A DNA stretch of 64,000 nt from Echinicola strongylocentroti. Its GTDB lineage: Bacteria > Bacteroidota > Bacteroidia > Cytophagales > Cyclobacteriaceae. The position numbers and the translations under genes are program-made. Positions 1 to 8,930 of this stretch are shown here, piece after piece; positions within the stretch are counted from its first letter, which is position 1, and each line of letters opens with the position of its first letter. The stretch spans positions 2,527,001-2,591,000 of the forward strand of contig NZ_CP030041.1 of the NCBI RefSeq assembly GCF_003260975.1, written 5' to 3'. The notes under the pieces were generated by a model. It had not been told where the DNA came from. It worked only from the letters and a program-made list of their open reading frames with translations, and ran no database searches.

Positions 1-284
1 AAATACTCGATATAAACGTCACTGAGACGGAAGAAGGCGTACTAGTGGAAGTACTGGACAATGGCACCGGATACAGTATCTCTCAGGAAAACCCCAGTGA
101 ACCCAAGCCTGACGGAACACATCTAGGCCTTAAACTAATCGAAGAGCGTCTGGTTATCTTTAACCAACAACATCTTGGGAAGGTCCAATTTAGAATCGTA
201 CCAAGAACGGGTCCCACAGGAACCATCAAGGGTACACGAGCAGAGATCTACATTATTCACGAGACCACCTTAGACCTCGCTTAG
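1..284 (+). CDS. Sensor histidine kinase, LytS-type, C-terminal fragment
   Basis: The open frame enters from the left edge (frame starts at base 3) and ends at 284, so only about 94 C-terminal residues are present. They form the end of a GHKL ATPase domain: a DNGTG motif (G-box type) is followed by G-L-K-L-I-E-E-R-L, which fits the nucleotide-binding lid of LytS/YehU-type kinases. A GTG at 45 lies inside this frame and is not a real start. A LytTR response regulator follows at 750 on the same strand, as is usual for this pairing, though the 465-bp gap suggests separate transcription. Family assignment rests on a short stretch and on context. Confidence 0.75.
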   Translation, partial: ILDINVTETEEGVLVEVLDNGTGYSISQENPSEPKPDGTHLGLKLIEERLVIFNQQHLGKVQFRIVPRTGPTGTIKGTRAEIYIIHETTLDLA

Positions 285-749
285 ATTCCAAACCGGATCA
301 GGCATCTTGAATTTTCACCATACAGAGACACAATAAACAATAGAAATTTACTCCCCACACCCCTTAGCGATTAAAACGCAAACCGTATTTTTCGTTAAGT
401 TTTCCTTTTGAATCTCAAAACAGCCAATGCGATTTTTTAAAAGTTAACAAAAAGCTATGCCCCGAAGCTTTGGACGCAGCTCCGGAGCAAGCTTTTATCA
501 TACCGATGTTTGTCAAAAAAATAATGGTATAGTCAGTCATAAAATGATAAACAAAAGATAGGACAAAACACTCTTGGTCAAAATAGCCAAAGAGGACATC
601 AACAAAAAGAATGAGTAAGGAAGTGGTTTGGATTATAATTGCCCCTCAACAGGGATGGTTAAAAATTAGGGTTGCATTGATTTTCGCGCTAGATGTTTCC
701 TATATTTATTAGTATAAAAACTAGTTGGTTCACCTTTAACACCCACTGA
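285..749. other. 465-bp intergenic gap before LytTR regulator
   Basis: No convincing gene or stable terminator was seen here. An AAGCTT sequence is repeated at each end of a GC-richer patch near 470-495. A possible Bacteroidota-type promoter lies close to the downstream gene: a TATATTTA box at 701-708 with a TTG at 677-679, 21 bases upstream. This resembles the TAnnTTTG / TTG pattern, but the match is imperfect. Confidence 0.3.
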
Positions 750-1520
750 ATGAAAGTAGCTATAATCGATGACGAAACCCACTGTGTGGAAAGCTTGGCC
801 TTGGAGTTGGAGCACTTTAAGGGCGAAATAGAGATAGCCTTCGCTACCTCCAAAGTCGAGGAAGCATTAACCTACCTAAAATCATCCTCCATCGACCTAT
901 TGTTCTTGGATATAGAAATGCCACGAGTGAATGGTTTCGAGTTGCTGGACCTAATAGATGAAGTCAATTTCGAAGTAGTTTTTACCACAGCGTACAGCCA
1001 GTATGCCCTTAAGGCCTTTCAGTACAAAGCCTTTGATTATTTACTAAAGCCAATAGGTACTGAAGAACTGGCAGAGGTCATCAAAAAATACAACGGCTAC
1101 CACCAAGGACTAAAAGCTGAACGTGAAGGAGAATTAATGGACTTTATTTCCTCCCTCAAGAAAGATAATATTATAAAATCCAAGATCGCTGTCCCTGTCA
1201 GTGAGGGACTGGAATTCATCAAAGTAGATGAAATTATCTATGCACAAAGTCAAAACAATTACACCGTGCTCTATCTTAGCGACCAAAGCACGCTACTATT
1301 CAGCAAGACCCTAAAAGAAGTCGAAAAGACATTAAAGAAGTATTTTTTTATAAGGATCCATCAATCCTATCTCATCAATCCCAACTACATGAAAAAGTAC
1401 TTTCGCCATGATGGCGGAGGTGTGCTGATGGAAAATGGTCAATCCCTCCCCATCAGCCAGCGAAAAAAAGAAGAAATCATCACACTTTTTGAAGCTATTG
1501 CAAAAAACAAATCCTTATAA
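750..1520 (+). CDS. LytTR-family two-component response regulator
   Basis: A 256-residue response regulator of the LytR/AlgR type. The receiver domain covers about residues 1-120, with the acidic pair D7-D8, the phospho-acceptor D54 in the FLDIEMP motif, a T-T pair near 79-80 and K100 in the LLKPI motif. The C-terminal half, about residues 150-250, has the LytTR DNA-binding pattern, including a Y-A-Q-S-Q-N-N-Y segment and an I-R-I-H-Q-S-Y-L-I-N-P-N segment. It should act in the cytoplasm on promoter DNA after phosphorylation by a LytS-type kinase, presumably the one whose end lies at 1-284. Its targets cannot be read from the window. Confidence 0.93.
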   Translation: MKVAIIDDETHCVESLALELEHFKGEIEIAFATSKVEEALTYLKSSSIDLLFLDIEMPRVNGFELLDLIDEVNFEVVFTTAYSQYALKAFQYKAFDYLLKPIGTEELAEVIKKYNGYHQGLKAEREGELMDFISSLKKDNIIKSKIAVPVSEGLEFIKVDEIIYAQSQNNYTVLYLSDQSTLLFSKTLKEVEKTLKKYFFIRIHQSYLINPNYMKKYFRHDGGGVLMENGQSLPISQRKKEEIITLFEAIAKNKSL

Positions 1521-1627
1521 GTCTGTTCCACCAAATAATTATATTAGCTGTCCATCAACAGAAAAACAATGACTTTTATCAATTGGGCAATTTTGTAGAA
1601 TTGGTGTAATTATGTTATTATTGGTAT

Positions 1628-3103
1628 ATGGCTCTTCACCAACAGCTTGCCAAAGCCACACCTAGAAAACATAGGGCGCTATTTTTTGCCGTCTTGTGCT
1701 TATGCGCCATGGTTTTTGCGTGTAATGAGGATAAAAAGAAGAAAAAAGCGGCCACTCCCTTTTGGGAAAAGCCCGTACAGCTGGACATAAAAGGCATCAA
1801 GAAACGAGGATTTATCAGGGCCATTGTAGATAATTCTTCCACCAGTTACTATATCTACCGTGGCCGTAGGATGGGATATGAATACGAGCTTCTCCGCAAC
1901 TTGGCCAAACAGCTTGACGTCCAGTTGCGACTGGTCGTCAATGAAGACATCGATAAAGCCTTCCAGATGCTGAATAAAGGCAAGGCTGATATAGTGGCCA
2001 TCAACCTTTTCATCAATGAGGACAGAAAAAAATATGGTGCTTTTACCAAAGACCTTAACCAGCTCTCCTCCGTTCTTGTGCAAAGGAGAAAGGCACCCGT
2101 GCTTGATTCCCTCCATCAACTGGACAACAAAACAGTCCACGTCCGAAAGTCGGCCATATACAAACAGCAACTTATTAATTTAGAAGATAGCTTACAGATC
2201 GATATAGATATCGTCGAGTCACCTAAAAACTCTGACGAGCTGGTAGATGAGGTGGTAAGGGAAAAGATCGACTATACACTGGTAGATGAAGATGTGGCCT
2301 TGGTAAATTCTACTTATTATAGTGAAATTAACATAGACCTTCACATCAATACACCTTTGCCAGTAGCTTGGCTAGTACGTAAAAATTCTCCTGATTTGCT
2401 AACGGCTGTTAACGATTGGGTCGACAAGGGAAAACAATCCACCTACTTTGCAATCTTATATGCCAAATATTTCCTGAACAAAAAAAACAGCTATTATCGA
2501 ACCAAGAGTGCCTTTTCGTCAATCTCGGGTGACCAAATATCAAAATACGATGACCTTATCAAAAAGGGGGGAGACTATCTGGGATGGGACTGGAGACTCT
2601 TGGCCTCTTTGGTCTATAAAGAATCCAGGTTCAATAATGAAGCGACAAGCTACGCTGGAGCTAGAGGATTGTTACAATTAATGCCTGTCACCCTGGAGCG
2701 TTTTGGTGTAAACGACCCCAATGACCCTGCACAAAGCCTCATGGGGGGAGTCAAGTACCTTAAATACTTGGATAAATTTTGGCTTGAAAGAGTCCCCGAG
2801 ACCAATGAGCGTATCAAGTTTATCCTAGCTTCTTACAATGTAGGGCATGGGCACGTTAATGACGCTTGGCGGCTAGCACTGAAATTTGGCAAAGACACCC
2901 GAAGATGGAGCAATGTTGCTTACTACCTGGAACGAAAATCCCAACCTAAATACTACCGGGACCCTGTCGTGAGAAGTGGCTATGCCAAAGGCCATCTGGC
3001 CGTGGCCTATGTACGGGATATCCTGAGCATTTATGAATCCTACAGGATATTGGTAGATCCCTACCCGAAGGAAATAGAAGACCAACCGCTCGCCAGCAAC
3101 TGA
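1628..3103 (+). CDS. MltF-like lytic murein transglycosylase lipoprotein
   Basis: A 491-residue exported protein with the two-domain order of MltF: a periplasmic solute-binding (SBP_bac_3-like) domain at about residues 55-285, then a lytic transglycosylase SLT domain at about 310-470. The catalytic glutamate is expected at E332 in Y-K-E-S-R-F, followed by the typical A-R-G-L-L-Q-L-M-P segment and the A-S-Y-N-V-G-H-G motif. A hydrophobic N-terminus ending at C32 looks like a lipoprotein signal, although the lipobox (VFAC) is not ideal. The enzyme would cleave glycan strands of peptidoglycan to 1,6-anhydro products. It stands alone, downstream of the LytTR regulator and convergent with glyS. 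Confidence 0.9.
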   Translation: MALHQQLAKATPRKHRALFFAVLCLCAMVFACNEDKKKKKAATPFWEKPVQLDIKGIKKRGFIRAIVDNSSTSYYIYRGRRMGYEYELLRNLAKQLDVQLRLVVNEDIDKAFQMLNKGKADIVAINLFINEDRKKYGAFTKDLNQLSSVLVQRRKAPVLDSLHQLDNKTVHVRKSAIYKQQLINLEDSLQIDIDIVESPKNSDELVDEVVREKIDYTLVDEDVALVNSTYYSEINIDLHINTPLPVAWLVRKNSPDLLTAVNDWVDKGKQSTYFAILYAKYFLNKKNSYYRTKSAFSSISGDQISKYDDLIKKGGDYLGWDWRLLASLVYKESRFNNEATSYAGARGLLQLMPVTLERFGVNDPNDPAQSLMGGVKYLKYLDKFWLERVPETNERIKFILASYNVGHGHVNDAWRLALKFGKDTRRWSNVAYYLERKSQPKYYRDPVVRSGYAKGHLAVAYVRDILSIYESYRILVDPYPKEIEDQPLASN

Positions 3104-3110
3104 TCTACAA

Positions 3111-3141
3111 TAAAAAAAGCATGGTACTAACAGCACCATGC
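3111..3141 (-). terminator. Intrinsic terminator of glyS
   Basis: A 7-bp perfect stem (GCATGGT / ACCATGC at 3119-3125 and 3135-3141) is followed on the minus strand by a run of seven T. It lies between the convergent MltF-like gene and glyS and could also stop plus-strand transcription less efficiently. Confidence 0.75.
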
Positions 3142-3167
3142 CCTCTGGTAATCGCTCAAAATCGAGC

Positions 3168-4634
3168 TTATATTTTATCAAAGATTGATCTAAAGCTCGT
3201 TGCCGAAACCAGTTTACCGTGCAGCTCATCGATATGGACACGTTCTTGCTCGGTAGTATCCCGGTGACGAATGGTCACGGTATTATCTTCAAGTGTCTGG
3301 TGATCCACTGCGACACAGAATGGCGTTCCGATCAGGTCCTGACGAGTATAACGTTTTCCAATAGATGCGGCTTCTTCATAGACCACATTGAAATCAAACT
3401 TCAGCTTGTCAAAAATCTCCCGACCTTTTTCAGGCAAACCGTCTTTTTTGGTCAGTGGCAGAATGGCTGCTTTTACAGGAGCGATAGCCGGATGTAACTT
3501 TAGGTAGGTCCTCTTTTTACCTTCCTGCTCTTCTTCCGTAAAGGCATTGCAAAGTGTCATTAAGAACAAGCGGTCGGCACCGATGGAAGTTTCGATCACA
3601 TAAGGGATATAATTCTGGTTTACCTCAGGATCAAAATACTGCTGCTTCTTCTTGGAGAATTCCTGATGACTCTTCAAGTCAAAGTCCGTTCTAGAGTGGA
3701 TCCCTTCTACCTCCTTAAAGCCAAATGGAAAATCAAATTCAATATCCATGGCAGCATTGGCGTAATGGGCCAGCTTATCGTGGTCATGTGTTCGGAGTTT
3801 CTCTTCAGGGATTCCCAAGGCTTTGTGCCACTTTACACGAGTATCGGCCCATGCCTTGTACCAGTCCAGCTCAGTGCCGGGTCGCACAAAATATTGCATT
3901 TCCATCTGCTCAAATTCTCGCATCCGGAAAATAAACTGACGCGCCACAATTTCATTTCTAAAGGCTTTGCCGATCTGTGCAATACCGAAAGGCACCTTCA
4001 TACGGGCAGTCTTTTGTACATTTAGGAAGTTGACAAAAATCCCTTGGGCTGTCTCTGGTCTGAGGTAGATGGTAGAGGCGTCTTCGGCCACTGAGCCTAC
4101 CTGCGTCGCAAACATCAAGTTGAATTGACGCACGTCCGTCCAATTAGCCGTACCACTTACAGGACAGGTGATGTTTTCATTTACGATCAGGTCACGCACG
4201 CCCTCTAGGTCTTCGGCTTCCAAGAGCCTCCCCATGGTGGCAAGCAATGATTTGGCTTCCTCTTCTTTTCCTGCTTTTTCGAGTTCGGCAGCCTTGTCTT
4301 CGATCAATACATCCGCACGGTATCGCTTCTTACTATCCTTATTATCGATCATGGGATCGTTAAAGCTGTCCACGTGTCCAGAAGCTTTCCAAGTGGTTGG
4401 GTGCATGAAAATCGCTGCATCGATACCCACGATATTATCATTCAGCCTGGTCATGGACTCCCACCATAGTCGCTTGAGGTTGTTTTTGAGTTCCACTCCA
4501 TAAGCGCCATAATCGTAAACGGCCTGAAGTCCATCGTATATTTCGGATGAAGGATACACAAAGCCATATTCCTTGGCATGTGAGATAATGTCCTTCAATT
4601 GTGTATTTTCGGTTGCTTGTTCTGTCTTTGCCAT
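3168..4634 (-). CDS. glyS: Glycyl-tRNA synthetase, dimeric class II type
   Basis: A 488-residue single-chain glycyl-tRNA synthetase that charges tRNA-Gly with glycine using ATP. The class II core is visible: R-P-E-T-A-Q-G at about 192-198, then F-R-N-E-I at 225-229 (motif 2), and the late motif containing G-A-D-R-L-F-L. The N-terminal motif E-Y-G-F-V-Y-P-S-S-E-I is typical of the archaeal/eukaryal-like dimeric form, not the alpha2beta2 GlyQ/GlyS form. The C-terminal anticodon-binding domain occupies about the last 110 residues. It starts at an ATG and is a single-gene unit with its own terminator. Confidence 0.96.
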   Translation of the reverse strand: MAKTEQATENTQLKDIISHAKEYGFVYPSSEIYDGLQAVYDYGAYGVELKNNLKRLWWESMTRLNDNIVGIDAAIFMHPTTWKASGHVDSFNDPMIDNKDSKKRYRADVLIEDKAAELEKAGKEEEAKSLLATMGRLLEAEDLEGVRDLIVNENITCPVSGTANWTDVRQFNLMFATQVGSVAEDASTIYLRPETAQGIFVNFLNVQKTARMKVPFGIAQIGKAFRNEIVARQFIFRMREFEQMEMQYFVRPGTELDWYKAWADTRVKWHKALGIPEEKLRTHDHDKLAHYANAAMDIEFDFPFGFKEVEGIHSRTDFDLKSHQEFSKKKQQYFDPEVNQNYIPYVIETSIGADRLFLMTLCNAFTEEEQEGKKRTYLKLHPAIAPVKAAILPLTKKDGLPEKGREIFDKLKFDFNVVYEEAASIGKRYTRQDLIGTPFCVAVDHQTLEDNTVTIRHRDTTEQERVHIDELHGKLVSATSFRSIFDKI

Positions 4635-4744
4635 AGCCGCAAAAATAGGGAAATAGGTGTTAAGATTGAAAGATAAGAAGATTGAAAAATCGGAAAATTG
4701 CCGATTTTTAGCTTATCCCTTCCAAATAGTAGCATGGCACAGCT

Positions 4745-5209
4745 TTACACCTGCCTTTTAGTTCTATAAAACAGGTAACCTGCAGCGAGCGTCGTCAGAA
4801 AAAATATCAATGTTGTCCATTCATAGGTTCTTTTACTTGCTGCCACATCAGCGATCTCCTCATCTTTATTGTCCAGGGCCCTTTTCAGTTTGCCGATATC
4901 CTGCTCTTGCTTTTGGGCGATGTATTTATAATCATCCTTTTCGTATTTGATCTCCGTAGTTTCGATATTTTTCAGCATTTCCAGTTCATCCATGATCAAA
5001 TTATCCTTAAGAATAATGCGTTCCATCCACTCATTGGTCTTGATCATGTCCTTTTTGGTACGGTTGCCAAAAATACCGGATTTATCTTTCTCGGAGTCTT
5101 TCCATTGTTGATGCAGTCCTTGTCGCTCTTTTACGAGTTTTTCAAACCGATCCTGTGCCGGAGCAATCATCGGAACCAACAGAAAAAACAACAGTAAGTA
5201 TCTTATCAT
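4745..5209 (-). CDS. Exported coiled-coil protein with C-terminal membrane anchor
   Basis: No family is recognised. The 154-residue protein (start chosen at the ATG at 5209) has a clear N-terminal signal sequence ending in A-P-A-Q, a charged Lys/Glu-rich middle region with long helical or coiled-coil character (about residues 20-125), and one C-terminal transmembrane helix followed by a short basic tail (Y-R-T-K-R-Q-V). It would be held in the inner membrane with the bulk in the periplasm. An upstream ATG at 5239 would place ten residues, including basic ones, ahead of the signal and is less likely. It lies 50 bases downstream of another small membrane protein on the same strand. Confidence 0.65.
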   Translation of the reverse strand: MIRYLLLFFLLVPMIAPAQDRFEKLVKERQGLHQQWKDSEKDKSGIFGNRTKKDMIKTNEWMERIILKDNLIMDELEMLKNIETTEIKYEKDDYKYIAQKQEQDIGKLKRALDNKDEEIADVAASKRTYEWTTLIFFLTTLAAGYLFYRTKRQV

Positions 5210-5260
5210 AGCAGTAATTTTTACGCGCATCAAGATCAAATAACGTGCCGACCAATGCGA

Positions 5261-5635
5261 TTACAACTTGAATTTACTTGGCTTTTTTCGCTTAAACTGT
5301 CCCTTGCGGCGTTTATTGTTGGTATAGAAATTATAGAAGTAATTGATCGCAAACGTAATCACAGCCAAAGGGACAAAGAAATCCGGCAACATCCGCTTTA
5401 TTCCCAAAAGGATGAGAAGTGTGGCAATAATGCCGACCTTAAAGGTGGTATGGCTCTCAGGGTAGGTTTTCCGAATCAAAATAAGGCTTAACACTTCGAT
5501 GAATACCAAAAAAATAATTAGATAGGAGAGAAGCTTGAGTGCAGAAAGCTCGTCGTAAAATACCGACCAAGCCGCCAGTCCGGCCACAGCAATCAAACTA
5601 ATCGACTGTAGAGAAGTATTTAATTTTTCTTTCAT
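5261..5635 (-). CDS. Small multi-pass membrane protein
   Basis: An unrecognised 124-residue protein with about four hydrophobic helices (residues about 10-30, 33-53, 65-83 and 87-105) and a strongly basic tail (repeated K-R and K-K). The tail should sit in the cytoplasm. It precedes the exported coiled-coil gene on the same strand with a gap of about 50 bases, so the two may be co-transcribed. No catalytic motif is visible. Confidence 0.65.
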   Translation of the reverse strand: MKEKLNTSLQSISLIAVAGLAAWSVFYDELSALKLLSYLIIFLVFIEVLSLILIRKTYPESHTTFKVGIIATLLILLGIKRMLPDFFVPLAVITFAINYFYNFYTNNKRRKGQFKRKKPSKFKL

Positions 5636-5707
5636 AGGTTATTGGGTTTCTAACCAAGATAGGTGCTTTTCAGCTAAAAATCAATTTTGAGTATATATTG
5701 AAAAAAG

Positions 5708-5782
5708 TCTCTCACAGTTTTCCCTGAATACACAGAATGAAACAAAATCTATTTTCGTGCATTCGGTAATTTCTGTGAGAGA
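5708..5782. repeat. Imperfect 75-bp inverted repeat
   Basis: The outer arms TCTCTCACAG (5708-5717) and CTGTGAGAGA (5773-5782) are perfect complements. An inner GAATaCAC / GTGcATTC pair extends the stem imperfectly. It lies in the gap between the DPP-IV gene and the small membrane protein gene, next to a solo repeat end at 5796-5822. It could be a transcript-end hairpin or a small interspersed repeat. Confidence 0.5.
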
Positions 5783-5795
5783 CCAGCCCCATTGC

Positions 5796-5822
5796 CTTAA
5801 CTAAACGGCATTAATTCCGGGT
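5796..5822 (-). repeat. Solo end of type I interspersed element
   Basis: Read on the minus strand, this carries the AACCCGGAAT core followed by AATGCCGTTTAGTTAAG, the same terminal sequence that bounds the larger elements at 8537-8929 and 45570-46191. It directly abuts the stop codon of the DPP-IV gene (TAA, then CCCGG). No partner end is present nearby. Confidence 0.6.
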
Positions 5823-7999
5823 TAAAGCTTCTCCTTGATGAAATTGGTCATCAGGTTGTACAGGTGCCAAGTGGTGTTTCCGCCATAAATGCCGTGGTTT
5901 CTATTCGGATAGTAAAAGGTCTCAAACTGCTTGTCCGCAGCCACCAGAGCATCCAACAAAGCTACTGAATTTTGGAAATGGACATTATCATCGCCCGTGC
6001 CATGGATCAGCAGAAAATTCCCTTTCAGCTTGTCCACATGAGTCAGCGGACTGTAATCATCATATCCAGAAGGATTCAGCTGAGGAGTCTGCAGGTACCT
6101 TTCGGTATAGATGGTGTCATAATATCTCCAAGTGGTCACCGGCGCTACTGCGATCGCGGTCTTAAAGACCTCATTGCCCAGCATTAGGGAGAGGGAAGAC
6201 ATATAGCCCCCATAAGACCAACCCCAAATGCCGATTCTAGCACCGTCCACATAAGGAAGAGACGCCAAGTATTTAGCTCCGGCAATCTGGTCCTGCACTT
6301 CCAAATTCCCCAACTGGGCATAAGTGGCATGCTTAAAGGCACGGCCTCGGCCACCAGTCCCTCTATTGTCCACACAAACGACGATATAGCCTTCCGATGC
6401 CAAATGATGGTGCCAAAAGTCCCTCGTGCCGCCCCAAGAATTCTTTACATTCACGGAACCAGGGCCGCCATAGACGTACATAAGTACGGGATATTCTTTG
6501 CCTTCATCAAAGTCAGCGGGCTTGATCATATAGCCGTTGAGCTGGGTGCCGTCCACTGTCTGGAACTGGAAGAATTCTTTTTCACTCAAGGCATATTCTC
6601 CCAAGCGGTCATTCAACGCCTTATTGTCTTCCAGCACTTTGATCGCATTCCCTTTGGTATCATTTAAGGTAATATGCAGCGGTTGGTTGGCGGTGCTATA
6701 ATAGTCGATAAAGTACTTCTGGTCACGGCTCATATTGATGGCATGGGACCCTTGAGCAGGCGTCAGTTCCTTTTTGCCCTTGCCATTAAGCTTGACGGCA
6801 TAGAGATTCCTCTCCAGTGGGGACTTCTCAGTAGACACGTAGTAGATCTTTTTTGATTTTTCATCTATGCCAACTACTTCGGTTACTTCCCAATCCCCTG
6901 AGGTCACCTGTTGGAGCAGCTCACCGTCCATATCATGGTGATAGATGTGCTTATAGCCATCCTGTTCAGAAGTCCTTATAAATCCTTTGCCATCTTCTAA
7001 GTAAAGGAGATTGTCATTATAATTGAGGTCCACATAGGTTGCTGCTGTCTCTGTCAAAACCACTTCGCTATCGCCTGTTTCCGTGTTGGCATGAAGAAGG
7101 TCAAGTTGGTTTTGCAGCCTGTTGAGACGGATAAAAGCCAAGGTCTGGCTATTGCCTGTCCAGTAGATTCTTGGTAAATAGATGTCTTTTTCAATGCCGG
7201 AATCCATGGTTTTGGACTCATCGCTTTCCAAGTCATAAACATGGATACTTACTTCTGCATTTTTCTCACCCGCCTTCGAGTATTTAAACTTATAATCTTG
7301 TGGGTACAATGGCCCCCAAAGCTGCATATTGTATTCTGGCACTGCCGATTCATCAAAACGGATAAAAGCGATTTTTTGACCGTCAGGAGACCACTCAAAA
7401 GCTTGGGCCATGGAAAATTCCTCTTCGTACACCCAGTCTGCCGACCCGTTAATGACATGGTTCCACTCGCCATCACTGGTGATTTGGTGCACCTCGTTAT
7501 CTGCTAATGTGATATAATAAAGGTCGTTATCTTTTACAAAGGCCACTTTGGTATTGTCAGGAGAAAGGGTAGCATAGGAAATTTTCTCCCCATCCATCAG
7601 CTTTTGGGATACGCCCGTAGCAATATCCACTACGTAAAACACCCCCTTCGAAGACCTTCTGTAGATGCTCTCCACCTCGGTAGCGATCAATGCCTTCGTC
7701 TCATCATTATTGAAAGAATAGCTGGAAAATTCGATTCCCAATTTATTGCCATCTATCAGCACGGCTTCTTGCTCTCCGGTGCTGATATTCATTTTGACCA
7801 CCTTGGAGATACCCTCTTCTTTGACCAATGAGCTGTAATATTGTCCGTCTTTCATCCAGTTGATCCCTCTGACAGACTTCTGGTCAAATACTCCTTCTTT
7901 GAATACGGAGGCTAGGGAAACCTCTTTTTGTTGTGCGTAAATTTCTGTACACATACTGATCATTAATGCCGCTAGCGCGAAAATGCTTATTCGGTTCAT
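5822..7999 (-). CDS. DPP-IV-like prolyl oligopeptidase family peptidase (S9B)
   Basis: A 725-residue secreted serine peptidase. A signal sequence occupies residues 1 to about 22 (ending Y-A-Q). The N-terminal beta-propeller (DPPIV_N) runs to about residue 470, and the C-terminal alpha/beta hydrolase (peptidase S9) follows. The nucleophile is S595 in G-W-S-Y-G-G, with D670 in H-G-T-G-D-D-N-V and H702 in N-R-N-H-G as the other triad members. A Y-E-E-E-F segment in the propeller matches the Glu pair that binds the free N-terminus of substrates in dipeptidyl peptidase IV. It would release Xaa-Pro or similar dipeptides in the periplasm. It is transcribed alone and diverges from the small peptide gene at 8227. 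The stop codon merges with a repeat end. Confidence 0.94.
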   Translation of the reverse strand: MNRISIFALAALMISMCTEIYAQQKEVSLASVFKEGVFDQKSVRGINWMKDGQYYSSLVKEEGISKVVKMNISTGEQEAVLIDGNKLGIEFSSYSFNNDETKALIATEVESIYRRSSKGVFYVVDIATGVSQKLMDGEKISYATLSPDNTKVAFVKDNDLYYITLADNEVHQITSDGEWNHVINGSADWVYEEEFSMAQAFEWSPDGQKIAFIRFDESAVPEYNMQLWGPLYPQDYKFKYSKAGEKNAEVSIHVYDLESDESKTMDSGIEKDIYLPRIYWTGNSQTLAFIRLNRLQNQLDLLHANTETGDSEVVLTETAATYVDLNYNDNLLYLEDGKGFIRTSEQDGYKHIYHHDMDGELLQQVTSGDWEVTEVVGIDEKSKKIYYVSTEKSPLERNLYAVKLNGKGKKELTPAQGSHAINMSRDQKYFIDYYSTANQPLHITLNDTKGNAIKVLEDNKALNDRLGEYALSEKEFFQFQTVDGTQLNGYMIKPADFDEGKEYPVLMYVYGGPGSVNVKNSWGGTRDFWHHHLASEGYIVVCVDNRGTGGRGRAFKHATYAQLGNLEVQDQIAGAKYLASLPYVDGARIGIWGWSYGGYMSSLSLMLGNEVFKTAIAVAPVTTWRYYDTIYTERYLQTPQLNPSGYDDYSPLTHVDKLKGNFLLIHGTGDDNVHFQNSVALLDALVAADKQFETFYYPNRNHGIYGGNTTWHLYNLMTNFIKEKL

Positions 8000-8047
8000 A
8001 AATAGTTATATTGTGGATTTTATTCTGTGCGCTAAATATAATAAAAT

Positions 8048-8062
8048 TGACCTTCAAGGTCA
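8048..8062. promoter_or_regulatory. 15-bp palindrome, possible operator
   Basis: TGACCTT-C-AAGGTCA is a perfect inverted repeat with a single central base. It lies about 50 bp upstream of the DPP-IV start in a divergent intergenic region. Its position fits an operator or activator site for that gene, but no matching regulator is encoded nearby. Confidence 0.35.
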
Positions 8063-8129
8063 CTATCTAGGCTATCGAGTTCTCAGCACAAGTTTCTTTT
8101 CAAGGGATTTTTCAAGCATTTGTCTCTTT

Positions 8130-8199
8130 TGTGCAATTATTATGCACAGACAACAACTAGATTTGGACATATCAAAGGTGTCCCATCCCTTAAGATGGG
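8130..8199 (+). promoter_or_regulatory. Three inverted repeats upstream of the GG-leader peptide gene
   Basis: Upstream of 8227 are TGTGCA-7nt-TGCACA (8130-8148), GGACA-9nt-TGTCC (8165-8183) and CCCATC-6nt-GATGGG (8182-8199). The first resembles a dyad operator of the Crp/Fnr type. The last two overlap by two bases, so the two hairpins could be alternative folds in a leader RNA. This is structural observation only. Confidence 0.35.
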
Positions 8200-8226
8200 G
8201 TTATTTTAATCACAAACTGTACTTTT

Positions 8227-8460
8227 ATGAAATCTTTTGAACAAAACACATTCGACCTTAAAGAAATGGGCGTAGAAGAAATCTCCGATCTTCAACAAAA
8301 TGAAATCAATGGAGGTCTGTCCATCGCTCTTCCTTCGCTTTCTTCATTGTCGCTACCATCTGTGGACGCTTCTGCAGGAGCTGGTCTTAACCTCGCAGCA
8401 GTGTTGGGCGGCCTGACACTTGGACTTGGCATTAACCTAGGACTATCTGTGAATTCATAA
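8227..8460 (+). CDS. Small peptide precursor with double-glycine leader
   Basis: A 77-residue protein with the layout of a bacteriocin-type or natural-product precursor. Residues 1-30 are a charged leader ending in N-E-I-N-G-G, with the spaced hydrophobic positions (L-x-x-M-x-V-x-E-I-x-x-L) typical of leaders cut by C39 peptidase-containing ABC exporters. Residues 31-77 are a Ser/Leu/Gly-rich core without Cys, Lys or Arg, containing G-A-G-L-N-L-A, V-L-G-G-L and L-G-L-G-I-N-L-G-L. The core is hydrophobic and low in charge, as in pore-forming peptides. No exporter, immunity gene or modifying enzyme lies in the window, so maturation would depend on a remote transporter. A strong terminator follows, so this is a single-gene transcript. 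GG-leader assignment is by motif; activity is not known. Confidence 0.6.
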   Translation: MKSFEQNTFDLKEMGVEEISDLQQNEINGGLSIALPSLSSLSLPSVDASAGAGLNLAAVLGGLTLGLGINLGLSVNS

Positions 8461-8486
8461 CACAGAAAGGGTCTACAAGCCAATAT

Positions 8487-8522
8487 AAAGCAGGAAAACG
8501 ATCGATTTTCCTGCTTTTTTTT
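8487..8522 (+). terminator. Strong intrinsic terminator after GG-leader gene
   Basis: A 12-bp perfect stem (AAAGCAGGAAAA at 8487-8498 pairing with TTTTCCTGCTTT at 8506-8517) leads into eight T in total. It follows the peptide stop codon by 26 bases. Confidence 0.85.
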
Positions 8523-8536
8523 ATTTTAACCCGAAA

Positions 8537-8929
8537 TCAATGCCGTTTAGTTAAGAAGATTTTCCAATACGGATCGTCCATTGAGAGCCTTATGATTTTA
8601 ATCCATGGCCTTTTAAAATATGTACAAAATGGATCCGCCTTGCAGGTATTGGGCGTTAAGAAATTAAAAAGCGGGTGGGCAAGAAGGCAGGCTTGTTTGA
8701 CGAAATACTAGCCAAAAAGAATGTTGGCTGCTAGAAAAGGAGGAGTTTGCCTGCATGAGGGAAGATTTTAATTTTAGGCCAATAGATGCACAGCGGCGGG
8801 GTTTTTTGGTTACTTTTTTGACCTGAAGCAAAAAAGTGACAAAGGTAAAGAGATGAAAACCATCTTGGAATTTAGCAGAAAAACAATAGAACCAATATTT
8901 CCAGGTACATACTAACTAAACGGCATTGA
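8537..8929. mobile_element. Type I interspersed element, 393 bp, non-coding
   Basis: Bounded by a 17-bp perfect terminal inverted repeat: TCAATGCCGTTTAGTTA at 8537-8553 and its complement at 8913-8929. It has no open frame of useful length. An internal segment of about 75 bp (about 8632-8706, containing GGATCCGCCTTGCAGG and a GGGCGTTAAGAAATT stretch) is nearly identical to one inside the copy at 45570-46191. This suggests a non-autonomous, MITE-like family. The right end directly abuts a type II element at 8931. Confidence 0.6.
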
Positions 8930-8930
8930 A

